A DNA stretch of 64,000 nucleotides from Actinomycetes bacterium (GTDB taxonomy: Bacteria > Actinomycetota > Acidimicrobiia > Acidimicrobiales > RAAP-2). This document shows positions 48,542-56,697 of this stretch, in pieces. The stretch covers positions 1 through 64,000 of the forward strand of contig JAKAUQ010000012.1 in NCBI GenBank assembly GCA_021827705.1. The letters run 5' to 3'. Position 1 is the stretch's first letter. Each line of letters opens with the position of its first letter. The position numbers and the translations under genes were made by a program. The notes beneath the pieces are model-generated. The model searched no databases and had not been told where the DNA came from. It saw only the letters and a program-made list of their open reading frames with translations.

Positions 48542-49912
48542 TCACCTTGCTGACACGTCGATGGGCAGGTCGCCCTGGAGGCGCTTGGCGAGCTGGTTGA
48601 TCTGAGCCAAGAGCTCGCTGTCGCGCGGCAGCTGGTCCTTGATCTTCTCTACGGCGCTAATCACCGTGGTGTGATTGCGGCCATCGAAGATCTTGGCGAT
48701 CATCGGGTACGAGTAGTTGTCGAGCATCTCACGGATGAGGTACATCGCGATGTGGCGGGCGTGGACCAACGGCCGCAGCCGCTTGGAGCCACGAACCTCG
48801 TTGGGAGACAGGCCAAAGTAGTCCGAGACGGCCTCGATGATCGTCTCGGGTCGCAGAGTCGTCTGCTCGTGTCCGAGGTTGGTTAGGTGCGCCTTGGCCA
48901 ACTCGAGGGTGATGGGCTCCTGACGTAGATTGGCGAAGGCCCGCAGCATCGTCACCGACCCCTCGAGCTCACGGATGTTGTCGCGGACGCGGTGGGCAAC
49001 CCACTCGGCGACATCAGTGGGCAACATGACCCCCTCGGCCTCCGACTTGGCGTGCAGGATCGCGATGCGCGTCTCGAGATCGGGCCGGTCGATCTCGGTG
49101 ACCAGACCTTGGAGGAGCCGGCTGCGGAAACGCTCTTGGATGCCGGCCAGGTCGCGCGGTGAGCGGTCAGAGGTCAGGACGATCTGCTTTCCCTCGCCGT
49201 GCAGCGCGTTGTAGGTGTGGAAGATCTCCTCGTGGAAGGTCTCACCGCGAGCCTCCATGAACTGGATGTCGTCGATCAAGACGACATCGTTCTCGCGGTA
49301 GCGCTCGTGGAGGGAGAGCTGGGTACGGGTCTGGATCGCCCGGATGAAGTCGTTGAGGAACGTCTCGGTGGACACGTAGAGCACGCGCCGGTCGGGATAG
49401 TTCTCGTGGACGTAGTTGCCAATGGCGTGCAGCAGGTGGGTCTTGCCCAGGCCGCTCGATCCGTAGATGAGCAGCGGGTTGTAGGCCCGTCCCGGAGTCT
49501 CGGCCACGGACTGGGCCGCCGCGAAGGCGAGTCGGTTCGAGGGTCCCGGGACGAAGGAGTCGAAGGTCATTCGCGGGTCCAGGCGGGTGGGCCGGTCAAC
49601 GCTGGGCGCGTAGGCGGCTGGGGATGGCGAGGGGGGCTCGGGCTCCTCGAGCGCGCTCGGCGCGGGCTCGGCGACAGTCAGGGACACGTGAATGTCGCGG
49701 CCGACCACGGCGCGGGCGTTCTGGGTGATGAAGGGCAAGTAGCGCTGCTGCACGCGCTGGAGCTGAATCTGGTTAGGCACACCTAAGACCAGATCGTCAT
49801 CGGTGAAATCCACAAGCCGTAACTTGTTCAGGCCCGCCGACCAGACAGCTTCAGACGCCTGACTTTTCAAGGATGTGCTCAGTCGGAGCCAAAGGTCGTC
49901 GCTGTCGCTCAC
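48542..49912 (-). CDS. dnaA: Chromosomal replication initiator DnaA
   Basis: The protein has 456 residues. Domain I (1-75) binds helicase-loading partners; a Pro/Glu-rich linker (80-110) follows. The AAA+ domain has Walker A GSSGLGKT (151-158), Walker B VLIDDIQF and the box VII arginine region. Domain IV carries the DNA-binding signature VHARHIAMYLIREM and NHTTVISAVEKI. It initiates replication at the adjacent origin. Its own upstream region contains a perfect DnaA box (49940), suggesting autoregulation. Confidence 0.98.
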   Translation of the reverse strand: MSDSDDLWLRLSTSLKSQASEAVWSAGLNKLRLVDFTDDDLVLGVPNQIQLQRVQQRYLPFITQNARAVVGRDIHVSLTVAEPAPSALEEPEPPSPSPAAYAPSVDRPTRLDPRMTFDSFVPGPSNRLAFAAAQSVAETPGRAYNPLLIYGSSGLGKTHLLHAIGNYVHENYPDRRVLYVSTETFLNDFIRAIQTRTQLSLHERYRENDVVLIDDIQFMEARGETFHEEIFHTYNALHGEGKQIVLTSDRSPRDLAGIQERFRSRLLQGLVTEIDRPDLETRIAILHAKSEAEGVMLPTDVAEWVAHRVRDNIRELEGSVTMLRAFANLRQEPITLELAKAHLTNLGHEQTTLRPETIIEAVSDYFGLSPNEVRGSKRLRPLVHARHIAMYLIREMLDNYSYPMIAKIFDGRNHTTVISAVEKIKDQLPRDSELLAQINQLAKRLQGDLPIDVSAR

Positions 49913-50103
49913 ACCCCTCCTCCACAGCGGTGAAAATCGTTATCCACAGGTCCCGCGCGCTCGGGTGAGGGGCGTCGGACTGGAGTCACGTTACACCCTG
50001 GGAGTGGTGAGAGACGAGGGGGATTTCTTCAGGTAAGATGGCCGGTCTATGCGTGGTCACCCGGGGTGGTGACTCCAACGGGTGCGACGAGGATGAGGTC
50101 GAG
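49913..50103. promoter_or_regulatory. Divergent dnaA/rpmH regulatory region with DnaA box
   Basis: The perfect consensus DnaA box TTATCCACA lies at 49940-49948, about 30 bases upstream of the dnaA start, with a second TCCACA at 49921. TAAGAT at 50034-50039 is a plausible -10 for rpmH, about 65 bases before its GTG; no clear -35. An ATG at 50038 in frame with rpmH would add 22 unrelated residues and is rejected. Confidence 0.5.
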
Positions 50104-50238
50104 GTGAAGCGGACATTTCAGCCCAACAAGCGCAGACGCGCGAAGACCCACGGGTTTCGTGCGCGGATGCGGACGAAGGCAGGACGAGCGGTCCTGAAGG
50201 CGCGGCGACTGAAGGGTCGGCACCGGCTCACGGTGTGA
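50104..50238 (+). CDS. rpmH: Ribosomal protein bL34
   Basis: The protein has 44 residues and reads [17 protein letters not shown] and then [20 protein letters not shown], the full conserved bL34 sequence. It starts at GTG 50104, where homology begins, with GATGAGGTCGAG as a purine-rich leader. The protein sits in the large ribosomal subunit. The rnpA gene begins three bases after the stop, the nearly universal rpmH-rnpA arrangement. Confidence 0.97.
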   Translation: MKRTFQPNKRRRAKTHGFRARMRTKAGRAVLKARRLKGRHRLTV

Positions 50239-50241
50239 CCG

Positions 50242-50571
50242 GTGGTCGAGAGTGTTCGCCGACGCCGAGACTTCGAGCGACTGGCGGCGTCGACGCACCG
50301 GGCGCGCAGTTCGACGCTCCGCGTCGTGTACTGCGGGCGCGAGCTCGACGATCCCCCGGTCGCGGTGTCCTTCGCCGTGGGACGACGGGTGGGGTCAGCA
50401 GTGGCACGCAACCGTATCCGGCGGCGGCTGCGGGCAGTTCTCCAGGAGCTCGAGGGTACCATGCCACAAGGCTTATACCTGATCAAATGCGATATAGGAA
50501 CAAGTGATCTTACGTATGAAGAGCTCCGGACCCATCTCCGAGAGGCCATCGGACGTGCCAGCACACGCTGA
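50242..50571 (+). CDS. rnpA: Ribonuclease P protein component
   Basis: The protein has 109 residues from GTG 50242. The RNR motif is in [16 protein letters not shown], preceded by FAVGRRVG; the N-terminal RRRRDFERL is also typical. It binds the RNase P RNA and helps 5' maturation of tRNAs. The 3' part is less GC-rich than its neighbours (TTATACCTGATCAAATGCG), a small change in composition without other signs of transfer. The yidD frame starts inside or just after the end of this gene. Confidence 0.95.
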   Translation: MVESVRRRRDFERLAASTHRARSSTLRVVYCGRELDDPPVAVSFAVGRRVGSAVARNRIRRRLRAVLQELEGTMPQGLYLIKCDIGTSDLTYEELRTHLREAIGRASTR

Positions 50572-50581
50572 GCCCTCCCCG

Positions 50582-50815
50582 ATGGCGCGCGTCCTGGTGG
50601 CGATCGTGCGCGGGTACCAGCGCCTGCGCGCGGGCCGCCCGTCACCGTGCCGGTTCTACCCCTCGTGCTCGGCGTACGCCGTCGAGGCCCTGGAGGTGCA
50701 CGGCGCCGCGCGGGGCTCGTGGTTGGCGCTTCGGCGCATTGGCCGGTGCCGGCCCCTCGGGCCCCACGGCATCGACCTCGTGCCGACGCGCACCTCGACC
50801 AAGCGAGGCGCGTGA
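50582..50815 (+). CDS. yidD: Membrane protein insertion efficiency factor YidD
   Basis: The protein has 77 residues from ATG 50582, where the conserved sequence begins ([13 protein letters not shown]). An in-frame GTG at 50555 with GAGAGG upstream overlaps rnpA and would add nine residues; it has the better ribosome-binding site, so the start is uncertain. The motif [15 protein letters not shown], with conserved Cys residues, and [15 protein letters not shown] identify the family. YidD helps YidC insert membrane proteins. Its TGA overlaps the yidC ATG by one base. Confidence 0.92.
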   Translation: MARVLVAIVRGYQRLRAGRPSPCRFYPSCSAYAVEALEVHGAARGSWLALRRIGRCRPLGPHGIDLVPTRTSTKRGA

Positions 50816-51762
50816 TGGGATCGATCACCCACTCAATCGGCTCGATCTTCCAGCCCATCTTCCACCTCTTCGGGTGGATCCTGGCCTTCTTCTATGGTCT
50901 GATCCCCAACTACGGGATCGCCATCGCGCTACTCACCATCGTGATCATGGGGGCTCTGACGCCCTTCACGGTCAAGAGCACCAAGTCGATGATGGCGATG
51001 CAGAAGCTTCAGCCAGAGATCAAGAAGCTCCAGCAGAAGTACAAGGGACCCGAGAACCGCCAGATGCTCAACGAGGAGCTGATGCGGCTGTACCGGGAGG
51101 CGGGAGCCAACCCGGTGGGCGGCTGCCTGCCCGTACTGCTTCAGGCCCCCTTTCTATTCATCTTGTATAGCGTCATTCGTGGCCTGACCAACGTCACGGC
51201 GAGCGGTGTTGTCCAGCCCCGCTACATCCCGACGACCTCGAAGATGTACCACAACCTGGTCGCTTCCCACGGACAGATAACGTCGTTCGGCTTCAACCTG
51301 GCCCTCAAGCCCTTCAGCCACCACTCGTCGGCGCTGGCCGCCATCCCCTACTTCGTGATGGTCGCGGTGGCCGTAGCCCTGCAGTACTTCCAGATGGCCC
51401 AGATGAACAGCCGCAACAAGGTGACGGGCCAGCAGATCCCGAGCCAGCAGCTGGCGCTGCAGCGCGCCATGCCGATCTTCTTCGCGTACTTCTACATCAT
51501 CATCCCGGCGGCCGTGGTCCTCTACATGGTGGTCTCCACCCTCATCCGCATCATCACCCAGGACATCATGTTCCGTACCGGGATCTCGAACCCGACACGT
51601 CAGGGCGGTGAGCGCGCGCTGCCCGGAGCCACCAAGGAGATTCCCGAAGCGCCGGAGGCTCCGGCCCCGAATGAGCGTCCGCCGGCGAAACCCTCACCTT
51701 CAAGTCCCAAGCCGGCACCACGGAGCCGTTCACGGGCGAAGCGGAAGAGAAAGGCACGCTAG
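50815..51762 (+). CDS. yidC: Membrane protein insertase YidC/Oxa1
   Basis: The protein has 315 residues from ATG 50815. Five membrane segments follow the Gram-positive YidC plan, without the large periplasmic domain of proteobacteria. The coiled C1 loop (KSTKSMMAMQKLQPEIKKLQ and QKYKGPENRQ) and the GGCLPVLLQAPFLFILY motif are diagnostic. The C-terminal tail is long, Pro-rich and strongly basic (RSRSRAKRKRKAR), suited to ribosome contact. It inserts membrane proteins alone or with SecYEG. The jag gene starts three bases after the stop. Confidence 0.95.
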   Translation: MGSITHSIGSIFQPIFHLFGWILAFFYGLIPNYGIAIALLTIVIMGALTPFTVKSTKSMMAMQKLQPEIKKLQQKYKGPENRQMLNEELMRLYREAGANPVGGCLPVLLQAPFLFILYSVIRGLTNVTASGVVQPRYIPTTSKMYHNLVASHGQITSFGFNLALKPFSHHSSALAAIPYFVMVAVAVALQYFQMAQMNSRNKVTGQQIPSQQLALQRAMPIFFAYFYIIIPAAVVLYMVVSTLIRIITQDIMFRTGISNPTRQGGERALPGATKEIPEAPEAPAPNERPPAKPSPSSPKPAPRSRSRAKRKRKAR

Positions 51763-51765
51763 GCC

Positions 51766-52728
51766 ATGGATTGGGTGGAAGCGACGGGAAAGTCTGTCGA
51801 TGAGGCGACGTCGCGCGCCATCGGGCACCTGGGCATCGGTGTTGAGGACGCGGAGGTCGAGGTCCTCGAGGAGCCACGCACCGGATTGTTCGGGCGCGTC
51901 AAGGGTGAGGCGCGCGTACGAGCGCGCGTACGTCCGAAGAGTCCACGGCCCAAGCGGACGCGGCGCGATCACGGCTCCGAGCGTCGAGACGCCAAGGGTG
52001 GCTCCAAGTCGCATCGCGGCGGCGGCAAGCCGCGCGAGGAGGGGTCGTCGACCGAGCCAACGGAGGCTGACGCTGGCGGATCGGCCACCTCGCCGTCGGG
52101 ATCGCGCTCGTCCCAGCCCCGAAAGCGCAAGTCTCCGTCAAACTCCTCGCACTCCGGCGCCGCTAGTGCCGAAGAGCGGCGTGGAGCACACTCTCCAGTG
52201 GAGCGATCCCGCAAGGCCTCGCCCGAGAAGAAGAAAGAAGGCGACGTGGCGAACGGAGTCTCCCTATCCGAGCAGGCCGAGGTGGCCAAGGGGTTCCTTG
52301 AGGGTCTGCTCCAGTCCATGAATCTTCAGGCAACGGTGACGTGGCGCGAGGTGGATGAGGAGACCGTCGAGCTGTCCATCGACGCCGATCCACCCTCTGA
52401 GCTGGGTGTGCTCGTCGGATCGCGGGGAGCGACGCTGTCGGCCTTGCAGGAGATCACGCGCACCTTCGTCCAGATAAAGAGCACGGGTCGCACTGATCGC
52501 ATCCTGGTGGATGTGGCTCGCTACCGCGAGCGGCGCGTTGCTGCGCTCGGTCGCTTTGCCGCGCAGGTGGCCGAAGAGGTCGTTCGTACCGGCGAGGAGC
52601 GGGCGCTCGAGCCGATGTCTTCGGCGGACCGCAAGGCTGTCCACGACGCCCTGGCCTCCAACACTCTGGTTCAGACGCGCTCAGAGGGCGAGGACCCCCA
52701 GCGCTTCATCGTCATCTCACCGGCGTAG
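51766..52728 (+). CDS. jag: RNA-binding protein Jag/KhpB
   Basis: The protein has 320 residues. The Jag_N domain (MDWVEATGKSVDEATSRAIG and TGLFGRVKGEARV) is followed by a long, low-complexity, basic and Ser-rich linker (about 60-165). Then come a KH domain (about 170-245; GVLVGSRGATLSALQEI carries a GxxG-like loop) and an R3H domain (about 255-318; PMSSADRKAVHDAL). It binds RNA, often with KhpA, and affects cell division and elongation. The linker is much longer than in Firmicutes. Confidence 0.93.
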   Translation: MDWVEATGKSVDEATSRAIGHLGIGVEDAEVEVLEEPRTGLFGRVKGEARVRARVRPKSPRPKRTRRDHGSERRDAKGGSKSHRGGGKPREEGSSTEPTEADAGGSATSPSGSRSSQPRKRKSPSNSSHSGAASAEERRGAHSPVERSRKASPEKKKEGDVANGVSLSEQAEVAKGFLEGLLQSMNLQATVTWREVDEETVELSIDADPPSELGVLVGSRGATLSALQEITRTFVQIKSTGRTDRILVDVARYRERRVAALGRFAAQVAEEVVRTGEERALEPMSSADRKAVHDALASNTLVQTRSEGEDPQRFIVISPA

Positions 52729-52742
52729 ACGCCCAGGAGCCG

Positions 52743-53363
52743 ATGACCACCCCCTGGCTCCTGCGAGCGCTGAGCAGCGCCCAGGAGTGGGGATTCCTGG
52801 GTCCGGGGCCGGTCCAAGGACACATCGACCACGCGGCGGGCTTCTGGGCGGCCTGGGAGTCCTGGAGCACCGACGCCCCCACAGCCGTACTCGACCTCGG
52901 CAGTGGTGGAGGGGTCCCGGGCCTGGTTCTTCTCGCACACTGGGGAGTCCGGACGGTCCTGCTGGATGCCATGCGCCGACGCACGGAATTTCTCGATCGC
53001 GTGCTGCGCGAGACTGACGCGCCGGCCGGTGGCCAAGTGTGGACCGGGCGGGCCGAGGTCCTGGCACGTCAGCCGGGCGTCGAGGGGACCTTCGACCTAG
53101 TCACGGCGCGTTCCTTCGCCCCGCCGGCAGCGACGGCCGAGTGCGCGGTCCGGTTCTTGCGGGTGGGTGGTGTGCTGATCGTCTCTGAGCCGCCCGACGA
53201 GGGGAATCGCTGGCCGGCCGCGGGACTGGCTGAGTTGGGCCTGAGTCTGCGAGTCTCGCGTCGCGAGCCCTACGGCGTCGTCGTCCTCGTCAAGGACGCG
53301 ACCACCAGCTCGCGCTACCCCCGTCGCGTCGGGGTTCCCCAGAAGCGCCCGCTCTTCTCGTAA
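52743..53363 (+). CDS. rsmG: 16S rRNA m7G527 methyltransferase
   Basis: The protein has 206 residues. The SAM site is VLDLGSGGGVPGLVL, the acidic loop VLLDAMRRRTEFL, and the late motif FDLVTARSFAPPA is characteristic of RsmG. The C-terminus ends VGVPQKRPLFS. It methylates G527 of 16S rRNA; loss usually gives low-level streptomycin resistance. ATG 52743 has AGGAGC upstream. A decayed copy of its 3' half lies at 53830-54170. Confidence 0.95.
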   Translation: MTTPWLLRALSSAQEWGFLGPGPVQGHIDHAAGFWAAWESWSTDAPTAVLDLGSGGGVPGLVLLAHWGVRTVLLDAMRRRTEFLDRVLRETDAPAGGQVWTGRAEVLARQPGVEGTFDLVTARSFAPPAATAECAVRFLRVGGVLIVSEPPDEGNRWPAAGLAELGLSLRVSRREPYGVVVLVKDATTSSRYPRRVGVPQKRPLFS

Positions 53364-53634
53364 TTTGCGGGTAGCTGCCCGTTGAGGTGTCCTGCACGAT
53401 GGCCGCCCCGGGAAGTCGCCTGTTGCTTCCCCCCGCGAGCGATCCAGCCGGACTGCGACCGCGCGGGGAGAGGAGACGGGCTGGTCGAGGCTCGGTGCGA
53501 AGTGCCCGGCGTCGAGGAAAATGGATTCCTACCAGGAAAGACGCGTGGCGGTTCGCGGAGAGCTCTGACCGCACCACCCCGCGGGGTCGAGGCGGTGTGA
53601 GACGTGGATCGACACCTCTCCCCCACCCGAGATG

Positions 53635-53650
53635 TGTTTCACGTGGAACA
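53635..53650. promoter_or_regulatory. parS-like site 1 (one mismatch)
   Basis: TGTTTCACGTGGAACA differs from the bacterial parS consensus TGTTTCACGTGAAACA at one base. ParB, encoded at 55633, should bind it. It lies at the end of a repeat unit shared with sites 2 and 3. Confidence 0.75.
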
Positions 53651-53657
53651 TCTCGGT

Positions 53658-53758
53658 CCCGCGACGAGACCACGGGCTTGGTGCGCACCCCCGAGGATGA
53701 CTCTGAGGCGCGACGAGAGACGACCTCCCCCACGCGAGATGTGTTTCACGTGGAACAT
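53658..53758. repeat. Direct repeat of about 100 bp, copy 1
   Basis: Begins CCCGCGACGAGACCACGGGC and ends in a parS-like site. It matches 54289-54391 almost base for base, with a few substitutions and a 2-base length difference just before the parS site. Confidence 0.8.
53742..53757. promoter_or_regulatory. parS-like site 2 (one mismatch)
   Basis: The same 16-mer as site 1, TGTTTCACGTGGAACA, 107 bases further on, at the end of the first copy of the 100-bp direct repeat. Confidence 0.75.
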
Positions 53759-53829
53759 CTCGGTCCCGCGTGTCGGACGAGAGATCGCTGCACTCCACTT
53801 CTCCAGGCGAAGGCGAACGACGATCCCGA

Positions 53830-54170
53830 GACGTGGTCGGCTGCCAAGGTCGGGGTCGCCAGACCGGACGGGTGCTGGACCGGGTTCGTCAGCCGGGCGG
53901 TGAGGGGAACTTCGACCTGGTCACGGCGCGTCTTCGCGCCGCCGGCAGCGCCGGTCGAGGGTGCGATCTGGCTCTTGTGGCTGGAAGGTGTGCTGATCGT
54001 CTCGGAACCGCTCGACCGGGGGAGTCGCTGGCCGGTCGCGGGCCTGGCTGTTCTATGCCCGGGCCCGGCGGTGTCGGGTCGCGAGACCTAGGCCGTCGAC
54101 ATCCTGGTCCCGTACGCGGCCGCCAGGGCGCCTCCCGTCGCGACCGCATTCCCCCAACGCACGCTTGGGG
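53830..54170 (+). pseudogene. Degenerate duplicate of the rsmG 3' half
   Basis: From about 53830 the DNA parallels rsmG from about 53030 to its end. Matching stretches include GTCAGCCGGGCG, TTCGACCTGGTCACGGCGCG and GTGCTGATCGTCTC. In protein terms FAPPAA, GVLIVSEP, then RWPVAGLA line up with rsmG FAPPAA, GVLIVSEP and RWPAAGLA. A TAG at 54089-54091 cuts the frame, after which AVDILV and FPQRTLG parallel VVVLV and VPQKRPL. The SAM-binding half is absent, so it cannot encode a methyltransferase. Confidence 0.75.
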
Positions 54171-54288
54171 CTCTCGATCTCAGCGGAGTCGATCGGCGTG
54201 CTGCTGGCTCTCCCTCCGGGTGAGTGACCAGAGGCGCTGCGGTCATGGGGAGTCCCCCAAACAGGTTTGCGCTGCTGGCGGCACCAGG

Positions 54289-54391
54289 CCCGCGACGAGA
54301 CCACGGGCCTGGTGCGCACCCCCGAGGATGACTCTGAGGCGCGACGAGAGACCACCTCTCCCCCACCCGAGATGTGTTTCACGTGGAACAT
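54289..54391. repeat. Direct repeat of about 100 bp, copy 2
   Basis: Matches copy 1 at 53658-53758 and also ends in a parS-like site. The two copies flank the degenerate rsmG segment, as expected if a larger unit was duplicated in tandem. Confidence 0.8.
54375..54390. promoter_or_regulatory. parS-like site 3 (one mismatch)
   Basis: TGTTTCACGTGGAACA, identical to sites 1 and 2, at the end of direct repeat copy 2. Confidence 0.75.
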
Positions 54392-54672
54392 AGGGGAGTC
54401 CTCGGGCCGAGGACAGCCAACTGGCGGCCAGCGGTGAGCTCAGGAGATCCGGAGGTGCCCAGGCCGCCAGGTGCGCCAGAGTGGCGGCGTACCCAGCAGG
54501 TCGTTGCGGGGTCGTGACGGGGGACTGTCTCCACATCGACCGGTGGTTCGGTGGGTAGGTTCAGCGACCGCGATGTCCTTGACCCGGGCACAGCCAAGAT
54601 GAGCCGATGCGCGGGGACGACGGAGCCGAAAGCCGGGGAGGGCGAGGGCCGGCGGCTCTCGACGTGCACGGA

Positions 54673-54688
54673 TGTTTCACGTGAAACC
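54673..54688. promoter_or_regulatory. parS site 4 (perfect core)
   Basis: TGTTTCACGTGAAACC contains the perfect 14-bp palindrome GTTTCACGTGAAAC. It lies 179 bases upstream of parA. Confidence 0.9.
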
Positions 54689-54771
54689 AGGCACGCGTCA
54701 ATGCGCACCGACGGGTCAGATTTTCGGCGGTGCATGGGGAATCGTCTCCGAGCCGGGAGCGGGCGGGGGAA

Positions 54772-54787
54772 TGTTTCACGTGAAACG
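54772..54787. promoter_or_regulatory. parS site 5 (perfect core)
   Basis: TGTTTCACGTGAAACG again contains the perfect 14-bp core. It lies 80 bases upstream of the parA start, so ParB bound here could also repress the parAB operon. Confidence 0.9.
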
Positions 54788-54866
54788 TCGATACTTGACG
54801 TATGCCGTGGTGGCGTGTTGAATGGCAAGGTACTGAACGACACCGATCTCGGCTGGGAAGAGGCGT

Positions 54867-55640
54867 ATGGCGCAAGAGGCTAGGACGACGATTTACGCCG
54901 TGGCCAACCAGAAAGGTGGAGTGGGGAAGACGACGACGACCACGGCGCTTGGCGCGGCGCTGGCTCAAGCGGGAAAGAGGGTTCTGGTCATCGACCTCGA
55001 TCCCCAGGGAAACGCCACCACGGGACTGGGAGTGGACGGCCGGCGCTTTGAGAACTCGGTATACGACGTCTTGCTCAATGGCGTCCCGATCGCCGATGTT
55101 GTCGAGCCCACCGGCTTCGCCAACCTCTTCGTCGCTCCCGCCACCCTGGACTTGGCAGGAATCGAGCAGGAGTTGACGTCGGTGATATCGCGCGAACTGC
55201 GCCTGAAGCGGGCGCTGACCTCGGTTGACGGCGAGTTCGACTACATCTTCATCGACTGCCCACCGTCCCTCGGACTGATCACGATCAACGCGTTCGCGGC
55301 GGCCACGGAGATCATGGTGCCCGTGCAGACCGAGTTCTACGCGCTGGAGGGTTTGACCCAACTGCGCCGGATCGTTGAGCTGGTTCAGCAGAACCTCAAC
55401 CCGACGCTGCAGATAACCAGGGTGATCCTCACCATGTACGACTCGCGCAACACGCTGTCGGGCGATGTCGCGGCTGAAGTACGACGTCACTTTCCCAACG
55501 AGCTCTGCCAAACTGTCATCCCACGAACGGTTCGGTTGGCGGAGGCTCCGTCATTTGGACAGCCCATCACCTACTTCGACCCGAACTCCAAGGGCGCGAA
55601 GGCCTACCGGGCGCTAGCGGAGGAGATTATGAATGGCTAG
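54867..55640 (+). CDS. parA: Chromosome partitioning ATPase ParA (Soj)
   Basis: The protein has 257 residues. The deviant Walker A is KGGVGKTTTT; VLVIDLDPQGNATTGLG is the A' motif, and IFIDCPPSLG is Walker B. It has the short N-terminus of chromosomal ParA, without the HTH of plasmid types. ATP-bound dimers coat the nucleoid and pull ParB-parS complexes. It starts at ATG 54867, with GGGAAGAGG upstream, and overlaps parB by eight bases. Confidence 0.97.
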   Translation: MAQEARTTIYAVANQKGGVGKTTTTTALGAALAQAGKRVLVIDLDPQGNATTGLGVDGRRFENSVYDVLLNGVPIADVVEPTGFANLFVAPATLDLAGIEQELTSVISRELRLKRALTSVDGEFDYIFIDCPPSLGLITINAFAAATEIMVPVQTEFYALEGLTQLRRIVELVQQNLNPTLQITRVILTMYDSRNTLSGDVAAEVRRHFPNELCQTVIPRTVRLAEAPSFGQPITYFDPNSKGAKAYRALAEEIMNG

Positions 55641-56559
55641 GAAACCAGGACTCGGGCGAGGGCTGGGCGCTCTCATCCCCGAAGGAACGACGACGGAGAC
55701 TCCGCCGCCACCTCCTCCCGCCACCAGCCCGTTGCGCAACGTGCGCGTCGATGCCATCCGGCCGAATCCCTTCCAGCCGCGTAAGGACTTCAATGACGAT
55801 AGCCTGCACGCACTCGCGGCGTCGGTGACCGAGTTGGGCGTCCTGCAGCCGCTGATCGTACGGCCGATCACCGGGGAGGACGGCGAGGCCTACGAACTGA
55901 TTGCGGGCGAGCGCCGGCTGCGAGCCGCGAGTCTGGCCGGCCTCGAGACGGTGCCGGTCCTGGTGCAAGACGACGTCAACGACCGGCTGTCGCTTGAGCA
56001 GGCCGTAGTCGAGAACCTGCACCGCGTCGATCTGCACCCTCTCGAGGAGGCCGCCGCCTACCAGCAGCTGATCGACGAGTTCGACCTCACCCATGAGCAG
56101 GTGGCCCAGCGCGTCGGCAAGAGTCGGGCCAATGTCACCAACACGTTGCGGCTGCTGCAGTTGGGGGAGGCGGCGCAGGCGGCGCTGGCGTCAGGCCAGC
56201 TGACCGCGGGCCACGCGCGCTCGTTGCTGGCCATCAGCGACGCCACTGACCAGGCGGCCATGGTGGCCCGCGTCATTGCGGGCGAGCTGTCCGTTCGGGC
56301 CACGGAGGAGGCGGTGCGGCAGTTCCTCGATCCCAAGCCGACACCTCTGGTTCCGTTGGACGAGCCGCAGGTCTCTGGCGCGCCGCGGCTGCGGGCGGTT
56401 CCCGATGCGAGTGTCGCAGAGCTCGAGCACCTGCTCGAGGACTACTTGAACACGCGGGTCCACGTGGATATAAAGGGCCGAAATGGTAGGATAATTATCG
56501 ATTTCGCGGATCTCGATGACCTGGAACGGCTCTACATCGCGATCTCGAACGTGCGCTGA
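55633..56559 (+). CDS. parB: Chromosome partitioning protein ParB (Spo0J)
   Basis: The protein has 308 residues. The CTP-binding N-terminal domain has the box II motif GERRLRAA and ENLHRVDL. The central HTH (HEQVAQRVGKSRANVTNTLRL) recognises parS. The C-terminal dimerisation domain ends in LDDLERLYIAISNVR. ParB loads at parS, slides as a CTP clamp and recruits SMC. It is translated from an overlap with parA. Five candidate binding sites lie just upstream of the operon. Confidence 0.97.
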   Translation: MARKPGLGRGLGALIPEGTTTETPPPPPPATSPLRNVRVDAIRPNPFQPRKDFNDDSLHALAASVTELGVLQPLIVRPITGEDGEAYELIAGERRLRAASLAGLETVPVLVQDDVNDRLSLEQAVVENLHRVDLHPLEEAAAYQQLIDEFDLTHEQVAQRVGKSRANVTNTLRLLQLGEAAQAALASGQLTAGHARSLLAISDATDQAAMVARVIAGELSVRATEEAVRQFLDPKPTPLVPLDEPQVSGAPRLRAVPDASVAELEHLLEDYLNTRVHVDIKGRNGRIIIDFADLDDLERLYIAISNVR

Positions 56560-56571
56560 CCTTCAACCTTC

Positions 56572-56594
56572 AACCTCATCTTGTTGTTGAGGTT
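56572..56594. terminator. Hairpin between convergent parB and cwlM
   Basis: AACCTCA (56572-56578) and TGAGGTT (56588-56594) form a perfect 7-bp stem with a 9-base loop, 13 bases after the parB stop. No T-run follows. It could terminate transcription from both sides. DnaA-box-like sequences overlap and follow it: TTATCCCCA (56593-56601), and TTGTGG twice. Confidence 0.4.
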
Positions 56595-56697
56595 ATCCCC
56601 AACTTGTGGAAGAAGTTGTGGGTTCTGCGCCGAAAGACGGGCAGTTGAGGCAGTAATTCCAGGTCGGATGCGAGTTATTCAGGCTGCCGAGCATGCA

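Larger units (their letters stand above)
53364..54866. repeat. rsmG-parA spacer: repeats, parS sites and a decayed gene copy
   Basis: This 1.5-kb stretch has no intact gene. It holds three parS variants in related repeat units, two perfect parS cores near parA, two direct repeats of about 100 bp, and a degenerate rsmG 3' copy. The parts 53364-53615 and 54392-54660 show nothing recognisable. The repeats and gene copy suggest that a unit of rsmG end plus parS was duplicated in tandem and then decayed. Confidence 0.65.
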
